A stretch of 64,000 nt of DNA from Variovorax paradoxus (lineage in GTDB: Bacteria; Pseudomonadota; Gammaproteobacteria; Burkholderiales; Burkholderiaceae_C), in contig NZ_JAUSXG010000001.1 of NCBI RefSeq assembly GCF_030815855.1, positions 1,736,001 through 1,800,000 on the forward strand, given 5' to 3'. The notes beneath the pieces were generated by a model. That model was not told where the DNA came from. It did no database searches and worked only from the letters and a program-made list of their open reading frames with translations. The position numbers and the translations under genes are program-made. This document shows positions 19,001-30,242 of the stretch, in pieces (position 1 is the first letter of the stretch; every line of letters begins with the position of its first letter).

Positions 19001-19197
19001 CCATCGTGCTGACCGCCGCGGCGGCGGTGCTGGCGATGATTCCGCTCTCCCGCAGCGTGTTCTGGGGGCCGATGGCCGTGGCCATCATGGGCGGGCTGAT
19101 CGTGGCCACCGTATTGACCCTGCTGGCGCTGCCGGCGATGTACGCCGCCGCATTCCGCGTCAAGCGGGAGCCGAAAGAGGGTCTGATTAGCGTTTAA
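16042..19197 (+). CDS. RND family efflux transporter permease
   Basis: A 1051-residue proton-driven pump of the AcrB/CzcA superfamily. The start overlaps the adaptor stop (ATGA). The proton-relay aspartates are in GLLVDDAIIAVEM (Asp426 and Asp427), with the usual two sets of six membrane segments and two large periplasmic loops. Sequence style (GATAQQVAEQVTDKLER, DSSRPEIMVDIWFPEG) fits the efflux pumps often paired with a single lipoprotein adaptor. There is no outer-membrane factor gene nearby, so a shared TolC-like partner is expected. The substrate is unknown. Confidence 0.93.
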   Translation: MTQGAATTDKPAGFNLSKWALDHAPLTRYLMVVLMVLGAFAYFQLGQDEDPPFTFRAMVVRTYWPGATAQQVAEQVTDKLERTLQEAPYADKIRSYSKPGESQIIFQIKDSSKAGDVANVWYTVRKKIGDMRNTLPPGVQGPFFNDDFGDVYGVIYALESEGFSQAELKTLADDVRQQLLRVKDVAKVDQFGVQDQKVYIEISQKRVAQLGLDFNAVLAQLGSQNAVESAGTIQSPLDVVQVRVAGQFTNVEQLREMPIRGSSGNQLKLGDIAEIRRGYVDPPAVKVHHQGKEVIALGVSMTKGGDIIALGKALRATTATIDQRLPAGVKLAQVQDQPVSVASSVNEFVGVLIEAVAIVLAVSIIALGLHKGGRFGWYIDMRPGLVVAITIPLVLAVTFLAMNYFGIGLHKISLGSLIIALGLLVDDAIIAVEMMVRKMEEGYDKVRAATFAYDVTAKPMLTGTLITAAGFLPIGIAKSVTGEYTFAIFAVTVIALVLSWIVSVYFVPYLGTLLLKVKPHDPDAPPHELFDTKFYNAFRRSVNWCVEHRWLTIGATVLIFALGIFGMGKVQQQFFPDSSRPEIMVDIWFPEGTSFPANEEVARRVEQRIMKEEGVKTVSTWIGSGVPRFYLPLDQVFPQTNVSQLIVLAKDLKVRERLRIKLPALLAQEFPEVRGRVKLLPNGPPVPYPVQFRVIGTDPAQLRGHADEVKAVLRENANMRGVNDNWNESVKVIRLEVDQAKARALGVTSQAIAQASKTMFSGTTVGQYRENDLLIDIVLRQSADEREAISDIGNAYLPTASGRSIPLTQIARPVFTWEPGVMWRENRDYAITVQGDVVEGLQGATVTAELLPKLRQLEAGWHAAGEGGYRIEVAGAVEESSKGSASIVAGVPIMLFLVFTLLMLQLHSFSRSLLVFITGPMGIAGVAGALLLLNRPFGFVALLGVIALMGMIQRNAVILIDQIESDRAAGVPAWDAIVESAVRRLRPIVLTAAAAVLAMIPLSRSVFWGPMAVAIMGGLIVATVLTLLALPAMYAAAFRVKREPKEGLISV

Positions 19198-19219
19198 AAT
19201 ACGCGGTTGACCGATTTCA

Positions 19220-19273
19220 GGCGGACGGTCTTTGGGCAGCGGCGAACCCGCGGCACCAGGGCCGTCCGCCTTT
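19220..19273 (+). terminator. Hairpin between the RND operon and tRNA-Leu(UAG)
   Basis: A perfect 9-bp stem, GGCGGACGG with CCGTCCGCC, around a 33-base loop that can fold further, followed by TTT. It could end the RND message. A TAAAAT box with a GC-rich discriminator at 19195-19206 suggests that the tRNA promoter lies upstream of it, in which case it is a leader hairpin. Confidence 0.45.
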
Positions 19274-19297
19274 GCATTCACCTGAAAAATTTGGCAA

Positions 19298-19384
19298 GCG
19301 CGGGTGGCGAAATTGGTAGACGCACCAGGTTTAGGTCCTGACGTTCGCAAGAACGTGCCGGTTCGAGTCCGGCCCCGCGCACCA
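19298..19384 (+). tRNA. tRNA-Leu (anticodon UAG)
   Basis: An 87-nt class II tRNA with encoded CCA. The acceptor stem is GCGCGGG/CCCGCGC, the anticodon loop is TTTAGGT (TAG in the DNA), there is a long variable arm (ACGTTCGCAAGAACGT), and the T arm is CCGG-TTCGAGT-CCGG. It reads CUA and related CUN codons. It lies just upstream of tig and may share its transcript. Confidence 0.95.
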
Positions 19385-19410
19385 GCCACACCCCTCACAA
19401 GGAAGACACC

Positions 19411-20727
19411 ATGACCGTGACCGTTGAAACTCTCGAGAAGCTCGAACGCAAGATCACGCTGACCCTGCCGGTCGGCACCATCCAGTCAGAAGTCGATTCG
19501 CGCCTCAAGAAGCTCGCGCGCACCGTCAAGATGGACGGCTTCCGTCCAGGCAAGGTGCCGATGAACGTCGTGGCCCAGCGCTACGGCTACTCGGTGCACT
19601 ATGAAGTCATGAACGACAAGGTCGGCGAAGCCTTCTCGCAAGCCGCCAACGAAGCCAAGCTGCGCGTGGCCGGCCAGCCCCGCATCACCGAGAAGGAAGA
19701 GTCGCCCGAAGGCGAACTGGCCTTCGACGCGGTGTTCGAGGTGTTCCCCGAAGTCAAGATCAACGACCTGTCCGGCGCCGAAGTCGAGAAGCTCTCGGCT
19801 GAAGTGGGCGACGACGCCATCGACAAGACGCTCGACATCCTGCGCAAGCAGCGCCGGACCTTCGCACAGCGCGCGCAAGACGCCGTCGCGCAGGACAACG
19901 ACCGCGTCACGGTCGACTTCGAGGGCAAGATCGAGGGCGAGACCTTCCAGGGCGGCAAGGCCGAGGACTTCCAGTTCATCGTGGGCGAAGGCCAGATGCT
20001 GAAGGAATTCGAAGACGCCGTGCGCGGCATGAAGGCCGGCGACAGCCGCACGTTCCCGCTGTCGTTCCCGGCCGATTACCACGGCAAAGACGTGGCCGGC
20101 AAGCAGGCCGACTTCATGGTCACGGTGAAGAAGATCGAAGCTTCGCACCTGCCGGAAGTCAACGAACAGCTCGCCAAGTCGCTCGGCATCGCCGAAGCCA
20201 CGGTCGAAGGCCTGCGCGCCGACATCAAGAAGAACCTCGAGCGCGAAGTGAAGTTCCGCCTGCTGGCCCGCAACAAGAACGCCGTGATGGACGCCCTCGT
20301 GGCGAACGCCGAGCTCGACCTGCCGAACGCCAGCGTGCAATCCGAAGTGAACCGCATGATCGAAGGCGCCCGCGCCGAGCTCAAGCAGCGCGGCATCAAG
20401 GACGCCGACAAGGCGCCGATTCCCGAAGAAGTGTTCCGCCCGCAAGCCGAGCGCCGCGTGCGCCTGGGCCTGGTGGTGGCCGAACTGGTGCGCGCCAACA
20501 ACCTGCAAGCCAAGCCCGAGCAGCTCAAGGCCCACATCGATGAGCTGGCCGCCAGCTACGAAAAGCCGGCCGACGTGGTGCGCTGGTATTTCAGCGACAA
20601 CAACCGCCTGGCCGAGGTCGAGGCGGTCGTCATCGAGAACAACGTGACCGAATTCGTGCTCGGCAAGGCCAAGGTCAACGAAAAGTCGGTGTCGTTCGAC
20701 GAACTGATGGCTCAGCAGCAAGGCTGA
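19411..20727 (+). CDS. tig: Trigger factor
   Basis: A 438-residue ribosome-associated chaperone. The N-terminal ribosome-binding domain contains the GFRPGKVP signature (residues about 45-52). A FKBP-type prolyl isomerase domain follows at about 155-240 ([17 protein letters not shown]), then the long helical C-terminal chaperone arms. The ribosome site is AAGGAAGA. It heads the tig-clpP-clpX-lon order common in proteobacteria and is preceded by tRNA-Leu with only 26 bases between. Confidence 0.96.
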   Translation: MTVTVETLEKLERKITLTLPVGTIQSEVDSRLKKLARTVKMDGFRPGKVPMNVVAQRYGYSVHYEVMNDKVGEAFSQAANEAKLRVAGQPRITEKEESPEGELAFDAVFEVFPEVKINDLSGAEVEKLSAEVGDDAIDKTLDILRKQRRTFAQRAQDAVAQDNDRVTVDFEGKIEGETFQGGKAEDFQFIVGEGQMLKEFEDAVRGMKAGDSRTFPLSFPADYHGKDVAGKQADFMVTVKKIEASHLPEVNEQLAKSLGIAEATVEGLRADIKKNLEREVKFRLLARNKNAVMDALVANAELDLPNASVQSEVNRMIEGARAELKQRGIKDADKAPIPEEVFRPQAERRVRLGLVVAELVRANNLQAKPEQLKAHIDELAASYEKPADVVRWYFSDNNRLAEVEAVVIENNVTEFVLGKAKVNEKSVSFDELMAQQQG

Positions 20728-20758
20728 GCGCCGGGCTGCACCGCCGCCCGCAACGCCA

Positions 20759-20791
20759 ATGGGGCTTGTGCTTTGCGGCACGAGCCCCATT
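20759..20791 (+). terminator. Hairpin after tig
   Basis: ATGGGGCTTGTGC and GCACGAGCCCCAT form a 13-bp stem (one G-T-type pair) with a 6-base loop followed by TT. It is probably a partial terminator between tig and clpP; the T-run is short, so some read-through is likely. Confidence 0.6.
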
Positions 20792-20851
20792 TCACTCAGG
20801 CGTACAGTTAAATACGAACAGCGAACGAACCCTTTTCCGGAGAGCAAATCA

Positions 20852-21460
20852 ATGAGCGCACAGGATATTCAAGGCCTCGGCATGATCCCGATGGTCATCG
20901 AGCAGTCGGGCCGCGGCGAGCGGTCCTACGACATCTATTCGCGTCTCCTCAAGGAACGCATCATTTTCCTGGTGGGCGAGGTGAACGACCAGACCGCCAA
21001 CCTCGTGGTGGCGCAGTTGCTGTTCCTCGAAAGCGAAAACCCGGACAAGGACATCTCGTTCTACATCAACTCCCCGGGCGGCAGCGTGAGCGCCGGCATG
21101 GCCATCTACGACACCATGCAGTTCATCAAGCCCGACGTTTCGACGATGTGCATCGGCTTCGCGGCCAGCATGGGTGCCTTCCTGCTGGCGGCCGGCGAAA
21201 AGGGCAAGCGCTTTTCGCTGCCCAATTCGAAGATCATGATTCACCAGGTGCTCGGCGGCGCCCGCGGCCAGGCCACGGACATCGAAATCCACGCCCGCGA
21301 CATCCTGCGCACCAAAGACCAGATGAACCGCATCCTGGCCGAGCGCACGGGCCAGCCCCTCGAAAAGGTCAAGTCGGACACCGAACGGGACTATTTCCTG
21401 ACCGCCGACGAAGCCAAGGACTACGGCCTGGTCGACCAGGTCATTGCAAAACGCAGTTAA
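20852..21460 (+). CDS. clpP: ATP-dependent Clp protease proteolytic subunit
   Basis: A 202-residue serine peptidase (S14) that forms the tetradecameric barrel fed by ClpX or ClpA. The catalytic triad is Ser106 (GFAASMGA), His131 (KIMIHQ) and Asp180 (TERDYF). The N-terminal [21 protein letters not shown] region is typical. The start follows CCGGAGAG. It is separated from clpX by a strong terminator. Confidence 0.97.
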   Translation: MSAQDIQGLGMIPMVIEQSGRGERSYDIYSRLLKERIIFLVGEVNDQTANLVVAQLLFLESENPDKDISFYINSPGGSVSAGMAIYDTMQFIKPDVSTMCIGFAASMGAFLLAAGEKGKRFSLPNSKIMIHQVLGGARGQATDIEIHARDILRTKDQMNRILAERTGQPLEKVKSDTERDYFLTADEAKDYGLVDQVIAKRS

Positions 21461-21500
21461 GCCTTCGCCGCGGCGCCGGCGTCGCCAAAAGGCAAAAAAG

Positions 21501-21535
21501 CGGCGTTTTCCATAGGGGAAACGCCGTTTTTGTTT
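21501..21535 (+). terminator. Rho-independent terminator between clpP and clpX
   Basis: CGGCGTTTTCC pairs with GGAAACGCCG (one bulge) and is followed by TTTTTGTTT; an A-run precedes the stem. This is a strong candidate, so clpX probably has its own promoter or depends on read-through. Confidence 0.8.
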
Positions 21536-21573
21536 AGTTATCATTGTCCTACCCCGTAACGAGGCACCTGTCC

Positions 21574-22839
21574 ATGGCCGAAAAAAAAGGCTCTTCCAGC
21601 GAAAAAACGCTTTATTGCTCGTTCTGCGGCAAGAGCCAGCATGAGGTCAAGAAGCTGATCGCGGGCCCTTCGGTCTTCATTTGCGACGAGTGCATCGACC
21701 TTTGCAACGAAATCATCCGCGACGAGCTCCCGGCCGGTGAAGAGGCGCGCGAGGCGCGCAGCGACCTGCCCACGCCGCTGGAAATCAAGACCAACCTCGA
21801 CAACTACGTGATCGGCCAGGAGCCGGCCAAACGCATGCTGTCGGTGGCGGTCTACAACCACTACAAGCGCCTGCGCCACAAGGAAAAGGCCAAGGGCGAC
21901 GACGTCGAGCTCAGCAAGAGCAACATCCTGCTGATCGGCCCCACGGGCTCGGGCAAGACGCTGCTGGCGCAAACCCTGGCGCGCATGCTCGACGTGCCGT
22001 TCGTGATGGCCGACGCCACCACGCTGACCGAAGCCGGCTACGTGGGCGAAGACGTCGAGAACATCATCCAGAAGCTGCTGCAGAGCTGCAACTACGAAGT
22101 CGAGCGGGCCCAGCGCGGCATCGTCTACATCGACGAAATCGACAAGATCTCGCGCAAGTCGGACAACCCTTCCATCACGCGCGACGTGTCGGGCGAGGGC
22201 GTGCAGCAGGCGCTGCTGAAGCTCATCGAAGGCACCATGGCCAGCGTGCCGCCGCAGGGCGGGCGCAAGCACCCGAACCAGGACTTCCTGCAGATCGACA
22301 CGACCAACATCCTGTTCATTTGCGGCGGCGCGTTTGCCGGCCTCGAGAAGGTCATCGAAAACCGCACCGAGGCTTCGGGCATCGGCTTCGGGGCTTCGGT
22401 CAAGAGCAAGGCGCAGCGCAGCATCACCGAGGTGTTCCGCGAAGTCGAGCCCGAAGACCTGATCAAGTTCGGCCTGATTCCCGAGCTCGTGGGCCGCATG
22501 CCCGTGGTGGCGTCGCTGGCCGAGCTCAGCGAAGACGCGCTGGTGCAGATCCTGACCGAGCCCAAGAACGCGGTGGTCAAGCAGTTCACCAAGCTGCTGC
22601 AAATGGAAGGCGTCGACCTCGAAATCCGCCCCGCGGCGCTCAAGGCCATTGCCCGCAAGGCGCTGGCCCGCAAGACCGGGGCACGGGGCTTGCGTTCGAT
22701 CCTCGAACAGTCGCTCATCGACACCATGTTCGAGCTCCCGAATGCCACCAACGTCGACAAGGTTGTGGTCGAAGAATCCACAATCGATGAAAACAAGCCG
22801 CCGCTGCTCGTGTACCGAGAAGCGGCCAAGAAGGCTTGA
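21574..22839 (+). CDS. clpX: ATP-dependent Clp protease ATP-binding subunit ClpX
   Basis: A 421-residue AAA+ unfoldase. The N-terminal zinc domain has Cys15, Cys18, Cys37 and Cys40. Walker A is GPTGSGKT and Walker B is [10 protein letters not shown]; the pore-loop segment is GYVGEDV and the ClpP-binding IGF loop is in SGIGFGAS. It recognises tagged substrates and threads them into ClpP. The ATG at 21574 is preferred over upstream alternative codons because it begins at the conserved N-terminus. Confidence 0.97.
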   Translation: MAEKKGSSSEKTLYCSFCGKSQHEVKKLIAGPSVFICDECIDLCNEIIRDELPAGEEAREARSDLPTPLEIKTNLDNYVIGQEPAKRMLSVAVYNHYKRLRHKEKAKGDDVELSKSNILLIGPTGSGKTLLAQTLARMLDVPFVMADATTLTEAGYVGEDVENIIQKLLQSCNYEVERAQRGIVYIDEIDKISRKSDNPSITRDVSGEGVQQALLKLIEGTMASVPPQGGRKHPNQDFLQIDTTNILFICGGAFAGLEKVIENRTEASGIGFGASVKSKAQRSITEVFREVEPEDLIKFGLIPELVGRMPVVASLAELSEDALVQILTEPKNAVVKQFTKLLQMEGVDLEIRPAALKAIARKALARKTGARGLRSILEQSLIDTMFELPNATNVDKVVVEESTIDENKPPLLVYREAAKKA

Positions 22840-22858
22840 GCGAGGCTTGAATGAACGC

Positions 22859-22892
22859 GGCGCCGGCTCTTTTCACCGAAGCTTCCGGCGCC
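22859..22892 (+). terminator. Stem-loop after clpX
   Basis: GGCGCCGG and CCGGCGCC form an 8-bp stem with an 18-base loop. No T-run follows, so it may stabilise the clpX 3' end rather than terminate. Confidence 0.4.
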
Positions 22893-22916
22893 TTCGACAA
22901 AGACCGGGTGCGCGGG

Positions 22917-22944
22917 CTTGAAATGCCCCAACACCCATCCATCT
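22917..22944 (+). promoter_or_regulatory. Candidate heat-shock (sigma-32) promoter of lon
   Basis: CTTGAAA at 22917-22923, 13 bases, then ATCCATCT at 22937-22944, close to the CTTGAAA / CCCCATNT pattern of sigma-32 promoters. It lies 25 bases before the lon ATG. Heat-shock control of lon is established in E. coli; here it is inferred. Confidence 0.5.
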
Positions 22945-22969
22945 TTGCCTGATCAATCAAAGGATATTC

Positions 22970-25408
<2,439 letters not shown>

Positions 25409-25418
25409 TCGGCAAAAC

Positions 25419-25448
25419 TTGCCGGGCCCCGAAAAAGTGTTCTATAAT
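25419..25448 (+). promoter_or_regulatory. Promoter of the tRNA-Gly/Cys/Leu cluster
   Basis: TTGCCG (25419-25424), 18 bases, then a perfect TATAAT (25443-25448), 14 bases before tRNA-Gly. The sequence around the expected start is GC-rich, as usual for stable RNA promoters. Confidence 0.7.
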
Positions 25449-25462
25449 TCGAGGCTCGAAAC

Positions 25463-25538
25463 GCGGGAATAGCTCAGTTGGTAGAGCGCAACCTTGCCAA
25501 GGTTGAGGTCGAGAGTTCGAGACTCTTTTCCCGCTCCA
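25463..25538 (+). tRNA. tRNA-Gly (anticodon GCC)
   Basis: A 76-nt tRNA with encoded CCA. The acceptor is GCGGGAA/TTCCCGC, the D arm is AGCTCAGTTGGTAGAGC, the anticodon loop is TTGCCAA (GCC) and the T arm is GAGAG-TTCGAGA-CTCTT. It is the first gene of a Gly-Cys-Leu order also known from the E. coli glyW-cysT-leuZ operon. Confidence 0.96.
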
Positions 25539-25545
25539 GTTTTTG

Positions 25546-25574
25546 AAAAAGGGAAGCAATGCTTCCCTTTTTTT
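25546..25574 (+). terminator. Strong terminator-like hairpin between tRNA-Gly and tRNA-Cys
   Basis: AAAAAGGGAAGC and GCTTCCCTTTTTTT form a perfect stem around AAT with a T-run. It looks like an intrinsic terminator although two more tRNA genes follow in the same direction and only about 23 bases remain for a new promoter. Confidence 0.75.
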
Positions 25575-25597
25575 CGCGAGTTCGATTTCAGCAGCGT

Positions 25598-25671
25598 GGC
25601 GCGATAGCAAAGCGGTTATGCAACGGATTGCAAATCCGTCTAGCCCGGTTCGACTCCGGGTCGCGCCTCCA
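25598..25671 (+). tRNA. tRNA-Cys (anticodon GCA)
   Basis: A 74-nt tRNA with encoded CCA. The acceptor is GGCGCGA/TCGCGCC, the anticodon stem-loop is GGATT-GCA-AATCC, and the T arm is CCCGG-TTCGACT-CCGGG. It lies between the Gly gene and the split Leu gene. Confidence 0.96.
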
Positions 25672-25713
25672 CCCCTCTCTGATCAGTTCGATCCACCCTC
25701 CATCAAAAAAAAC

Positions 25714-25741
25714 AGCCCCGTCGATCTACGTTGCCGGGGCT
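25714..25741 (+). terminator. Hairpin after tRNA-Cys
   Basis: AGCCCCG and CGGGGCT form a 7-bp stem with a 14-base loop, preceded by a run of eight A and followed by CGTCTTGTTT. It is a plausible terminator of moderate strength. Confidence 0.5.
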
Positions 25742-25778
25742 CGTCTTGTTTGGGTTATCGTCGACGTTCAATTCGAGT

Positions 25779-25874
25779 GTCCGGATGGCGAAATTGGTAG
25801 GCACGTAGCCAAGCGAGAGTGAAAGCAAGCCCGGAAGCAGCCGGGCGAAATGGACTCGGTAACGAGTCATGCCA
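25779..25874 (+). pseudogene. tRNA-Leu-like 5' half with decayed or rearranged 3' part
   Basis: Bases 25779-25805 read like the first third of a tRNA-Leu (acceptor strand GTCCGGA, then TGGCGAAATTGGTAGGCACG, a good Leu D arm). No anticodon arm, variable arm, T arm or matching 3' acceptor strand follows. Instead there are two short hairpins, GCCCGG/CCGGGC (25829-25846) and GACTC-GGTAAC-GAGTC (25853-25868). It sits directly upstream of the intact split tRNA-Leu(UAA). It may be a relic of a duplicated or rearranged tRNA-Leu gene. Confidence 0.6.
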
Positions 25875-26192
25875 GCCCGAGTGGTGAAACTGGTAGACAC
25901 AAGGGACTTGAAGCAATTTGAGCCCTTCGAAGGAAACTTCGAAGGTGAAGCCCGTCAAATTCGGTGAACGCCCTGAGCGCGCAAGCGCCCGAGCCAACGC
26001 CGAGCCAAGCCCTGAATCGAAAGGTTCGTGGGAAGGTGTAGAGAGCAGACGGCGGGCACCTACGGCTGCAAGGCTATGGTGAAGGCGTGCTCCAGACCAC
26101 GAACGGCAAGCATGCCGGCGGCGAAAGCCGAAGTGGTAAGAAAATCCCTCGACCTCACGGTCATGCCGGTTCGATTCCGGCCTCGGGCACCA
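25875..26192 (+). tRNA. tRNA-Leu (anticodon UAA), interrupted by a group I intron
   Basis: Exon 1 is 25875-25909 and exon 2 is 26141-26192; spliced length is 87 nt with encoded CCA. The acceptor is GCCCGAG/CTCGGGC. The anticodon stem AGGGA/TCCCT is restored only after joining, giving loop CTTAAAA with UAA between the joined halves (U34 in exon 1, A35-A36 in exon 2). The variable arm is CGACC-TCAC-GGTC and the T arm is GCCGG-TTCGATT-CCGGC. Without splicing no cloverleaf forms. The insertion point is the one known from cyanobacterial and plastid tRNA-Leu(UAA) introns. Confidence 0.93.
25910..26140 (+). ncRNA. Group I intron (IC3-like) in tRNA-Leu(UAA)
   Basis: A 231-nt intron. The exon ends in U and faces GAG in the internal guide (TTTGAGCCC), giving the conserved U-G pair at the 5' splice site; the intron ends in G. 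Elements seen: P2 CCTTCGAA/TTCGAAGG (25924-25945); P3 25950-25956 with 26048-26057 (bulged); P4 around 25960-25964 with 26000-26004; a GCGC-GCAA-GCGC hairpin (25977-25988); P7 GAGCA/TGCTC (26043-26047, 26088-26092); P8 CACC/GGTG; and P9 CGGC-GAAA-GCCG (26119-26130). GCCGAGCCAAGCC and GGAAGGTG.AGAGA match the style of the Anabaena tRNA-Leu intron from memory. There is no endonuclease gene. Confidence 0.92.
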
Positions 26193-26224
26193 ACTTGCGA
26201 TGAGCCCGTTCCTGCGTAGGCGGG

Positions 26225-26250
26225 GACGGCTTTCGGCCGGACGAGCCGTC
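26225..26250 (+). terminator. Hairpin downstream of tRNA-Leu(UAA)
   Basis: GACGGCT and AGCCGTC form a 7-bp perfect stem around a 12-base loop, without a T-run. It is part of a GC-rich, hairpin-rich stretch (26193-26300). The remainder of the 26193-26476 gap turns AT-rich towards the IclR gene and probably holds its promoter; nothing else is recognised. Confidence 0.4.
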
Positions 26251-26476
26251 TCCTGGCCGTTGGCGCATGAACGCCGTGCGCGGCTGCGCCTCGCACGACA
26301 TCCCGGCATTCCAAGGTCATCTGTCTTGACCATCTCGGTTCGGAGCGGCGCCTGGCGGGGTTTCGCCGCTCAGCAACGTCGAGTGTTTCAAAATGACAAT
26401 GATTGACCGGGGTCTGCAACTTTTCAACTTTTCTGCTGAAGAATCAAGAAACGCTAATAAATAAGGGTTCGGGTTC

Positions 26477-27262
26477 ATGAACGATGCGGCGGGGAGCAAA
26501 GAAGAAGTCAGCGCGCTGGGCCGGGGGCTGGCCTTGCTCAAGGTCATCGGGATGGCGGCGGCCCCGATGAGCAATCGCGAGCTGGCGGACACCACGGGCC
26601 TGCCCAAGGCCACGGTATCGCGCCTCACCGCGACGCTGGTGAGCGCGGGGTATCTGCGGCAGTCGCAGGACAGCGAGCGCTTCAGCCTTGGCCCGGCGCT
26701 GCTCGACATGAGCAGCCGCTACCTTCGCCACTTCGACCTGCGCACCGTCGCCCGGCCTTATCTGGCGGAGCTGTCCGAATTCGCGGGCGCCAGCGTTCAC
26801 GTAGCGGTGCGCGACGAGCTCGACATGCTCGTCATCGATTCGCTGCGCCCGCGTTCGGCGCTGATCAGCTCGCGCCTCGACGTCGGCACGCGCATGAGCG
26901 TCGTCACTTCGGCCGCGGGCCGTGCTTCCCTCGCGGCGTTGCCCGCCGACGAGCGGGCGGTGGTGCTGGAGCAGATCCGGCAGGAAAGCGGCGAGGCCTG
27001 GGCCTCCATCGAGCCCCGCCTGATGGCCGGACTCGACGAATATGCTCGCCTGGGCTATTGCAGTTCGTTCGGCGAATGGCATCCGCACATCCACGCTCTC
27101 GGCTTTGCGCTGCGAGGCCCCCATGGGCAGCGCTACGGCGTGAGCTGCGGCGGCCCGGCCTACCTGCTGCCGAAGGAAATGATGCTTTCGCGCGTCGCCC
27201 CCCGCCTGCTCGAAGTGGCCCAGCGCATCTCGGCCGAAACCGGAACCATCCACCCGGATTGA
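26477..27262 (+). CDS. IclR family transcriptional regulator
   Basis: A 261-residue regulator. An N-terminal winged helix-turn-helix (about residues 12-75, with MSNRELADTTGLPKATVSRLTATL) is followed by the IclR effector domain (about 85-255, with ASVHVAVRDELDMLVID and TSAAGRASLAALP). IclR proteins sense small carbon compounds. It stands alone between the tRNA cluster and the convergent GntR gene, so its target is not evident from context. Confidence 0.9.
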   Translation: MNDAAGSKEEVSALGRGLALLKVIGMAAAPMSNRELADTTGLPKATVSRLTATLVSAGYLRQSQDSERFSLGPALLDMSSRYLRHFDLRTVARPYLAELSEFAGASVHVAVRDELDMLVIDSLRPRSALISSRLDVGTRMSVVTSAAGRASLAALPADERAVVLEQIRQESGEAWASIEPRLMAGLDEYARLGYCSSFGEWHPHIHALGFALRGPHGQRYGVSCGGPAYLLPKEMMLSRVAPRLLEVAQRISAETGTIHPD

Positions 27263-27293
27263 GCAACGCGAAAGCGCGCAGCCTGGGGCGAGC

Positions 27294-27941
27294 CTAGACC
27301 GCGGCTTCCAGGCCGTTCTTGAAATGCTCCCGCATGCGCGCCATGGCTGCCGTGGCATCGCGCGCCTCGATGGCCGCCATCATCGAGCGGTGCTCCGCCA
27401 GCGATTCAGCAATGCGCCCCTCCTTGAGCAGCGAGTTGTGGCGGTTGAGCTTCATCACCTTGCGCAGGTCGGCCACCATCTGGTCGCGCCACTTGTTGTT
27501 GGCGATGGCCAAGAGGCGCATATGGAAGCGCTCGTTCAACGCAAAGAAGTGCTCCCGGTTCTCCTTGCCCGGTGCGCCGGCGGCCTCCAGTTCGGAGTGA
27601 AGCGCCTTCAGTTCTGCGCGCTCGGCATCGGTCGCACGCTCGGCCACCACGCCGGCCGCATCGCTCTCGAGCAGCGAGAGCAGGTGATAGACGTCCGCCA
27701 AATCCTGTTCCGAGACTTCGGTGACATAAGCGCCGCGACGCACCTTCATCGTCACGAGGCCCTCGGCTGCCAGCACCTTCAGGGCTTCGCGCAGCGGCGT
27801 GCGGCTGATGCCGTATTCCTCGGCCAGCTTGAGCTCGTCGATCCAGCTGCCCGGCTCGAGCTCGCGGCGGAAAATCCGCTGGCGCAGCAGCTCGGCCACC
27901 TCTTCATAGAGGGCGCGCGGGGTAAGGGTGACGGCGGACAT
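27294..27941 (-). CDS. GntR family (FadR/FCD) transcriptional regulator
   Basis: A 215-residue regulator with an N-terminal GntR winged helix (WIDELKLAEEYGISRTPLREALKVLAAEGL) and a C-terminal FCD ligand-binding domain (with NERFHMRLLAIANN and EHRSMMAAIEARD). It is divergent from the methylmalonyl-CoA mutase gene and shares a 130-base control region with it, so it probably senses an intermediate of the propionyl-CoA pathway. That role is inferred from position only. Confidence 0.9.
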   Translation of the reverse strand: MSAVTLTPRALYEEVAELLRQRIFRRELEPGSWIDELKLAEEYGISRTPLREALKVLAAEGLVTMKVRRGAYVTEVSEQDLADVYHLLSLLESDAAGVVAERATDAERAELKALHSELEAAGAPGKENREHFFALNERFHMRLLAIANNKWRDQMVADLRKVMKLNRHNSLLKEGRIAESLAEHRSMMAAIEARDATAAMARMREHFKNGLEAAV

Positions 27942-27968
27942 GGGGTGGACTGTACCGCAAAAATGGGT

Positions 27969-27998
27969 TTGAATTAATAATTATGGATCGGTTAGACT
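27969..27998 (+). promoter_or_regulatory. Candidate scpA promoter with AT-rich palindrome
   Basis: TTGAAT (27969-27974), 18 bases, TAGACT (27993-27998). The perfect inverted repeat AATTA-A-TAATT (27972-27982) overlaps the -35 box and stands out in GC-rich surroundings; it is a candidate operator for the divergent GntR protein. Confidence 0.4.
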
Positions 27999-28071
27999 CC
28001 CGGCGGCCTGCGAACTCCTTGCGGGCGAATTTGCGATTACCCTGCAAGACAACTGCAAAACGGCGCCTTCC

Positions 28072-30234
<2,163 letters not shown>

Positions 30235-30242
30235 GCAGCAAC

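Noticed and set aside
15934..19398. Very long open frame on the minus strand opposite the RND pump (and similar ones opposite liv, lon and pccB genes)
   Set aside because: Such frames are expected opposite GC-rich genes with strong third-position bias; the translations are low-complexity (His/Arg/Gly/Ala) and match no family.
25910..26140. Possible coding sequence inside the tRNA-Leu intron
   Set aside because: 231 nt is fully occupied by ribozyme elements; no LAGLIDADG or other homing endonuclease motif is present in any frame.
26193..26476. Hairpin-rich stretch considered as a further RNA gene
   Set aside because: No cloverleaf or known RNA fold can be built, and the hairpins look like terminator or repeat debris between tRNA-Leu and the IclR gene.
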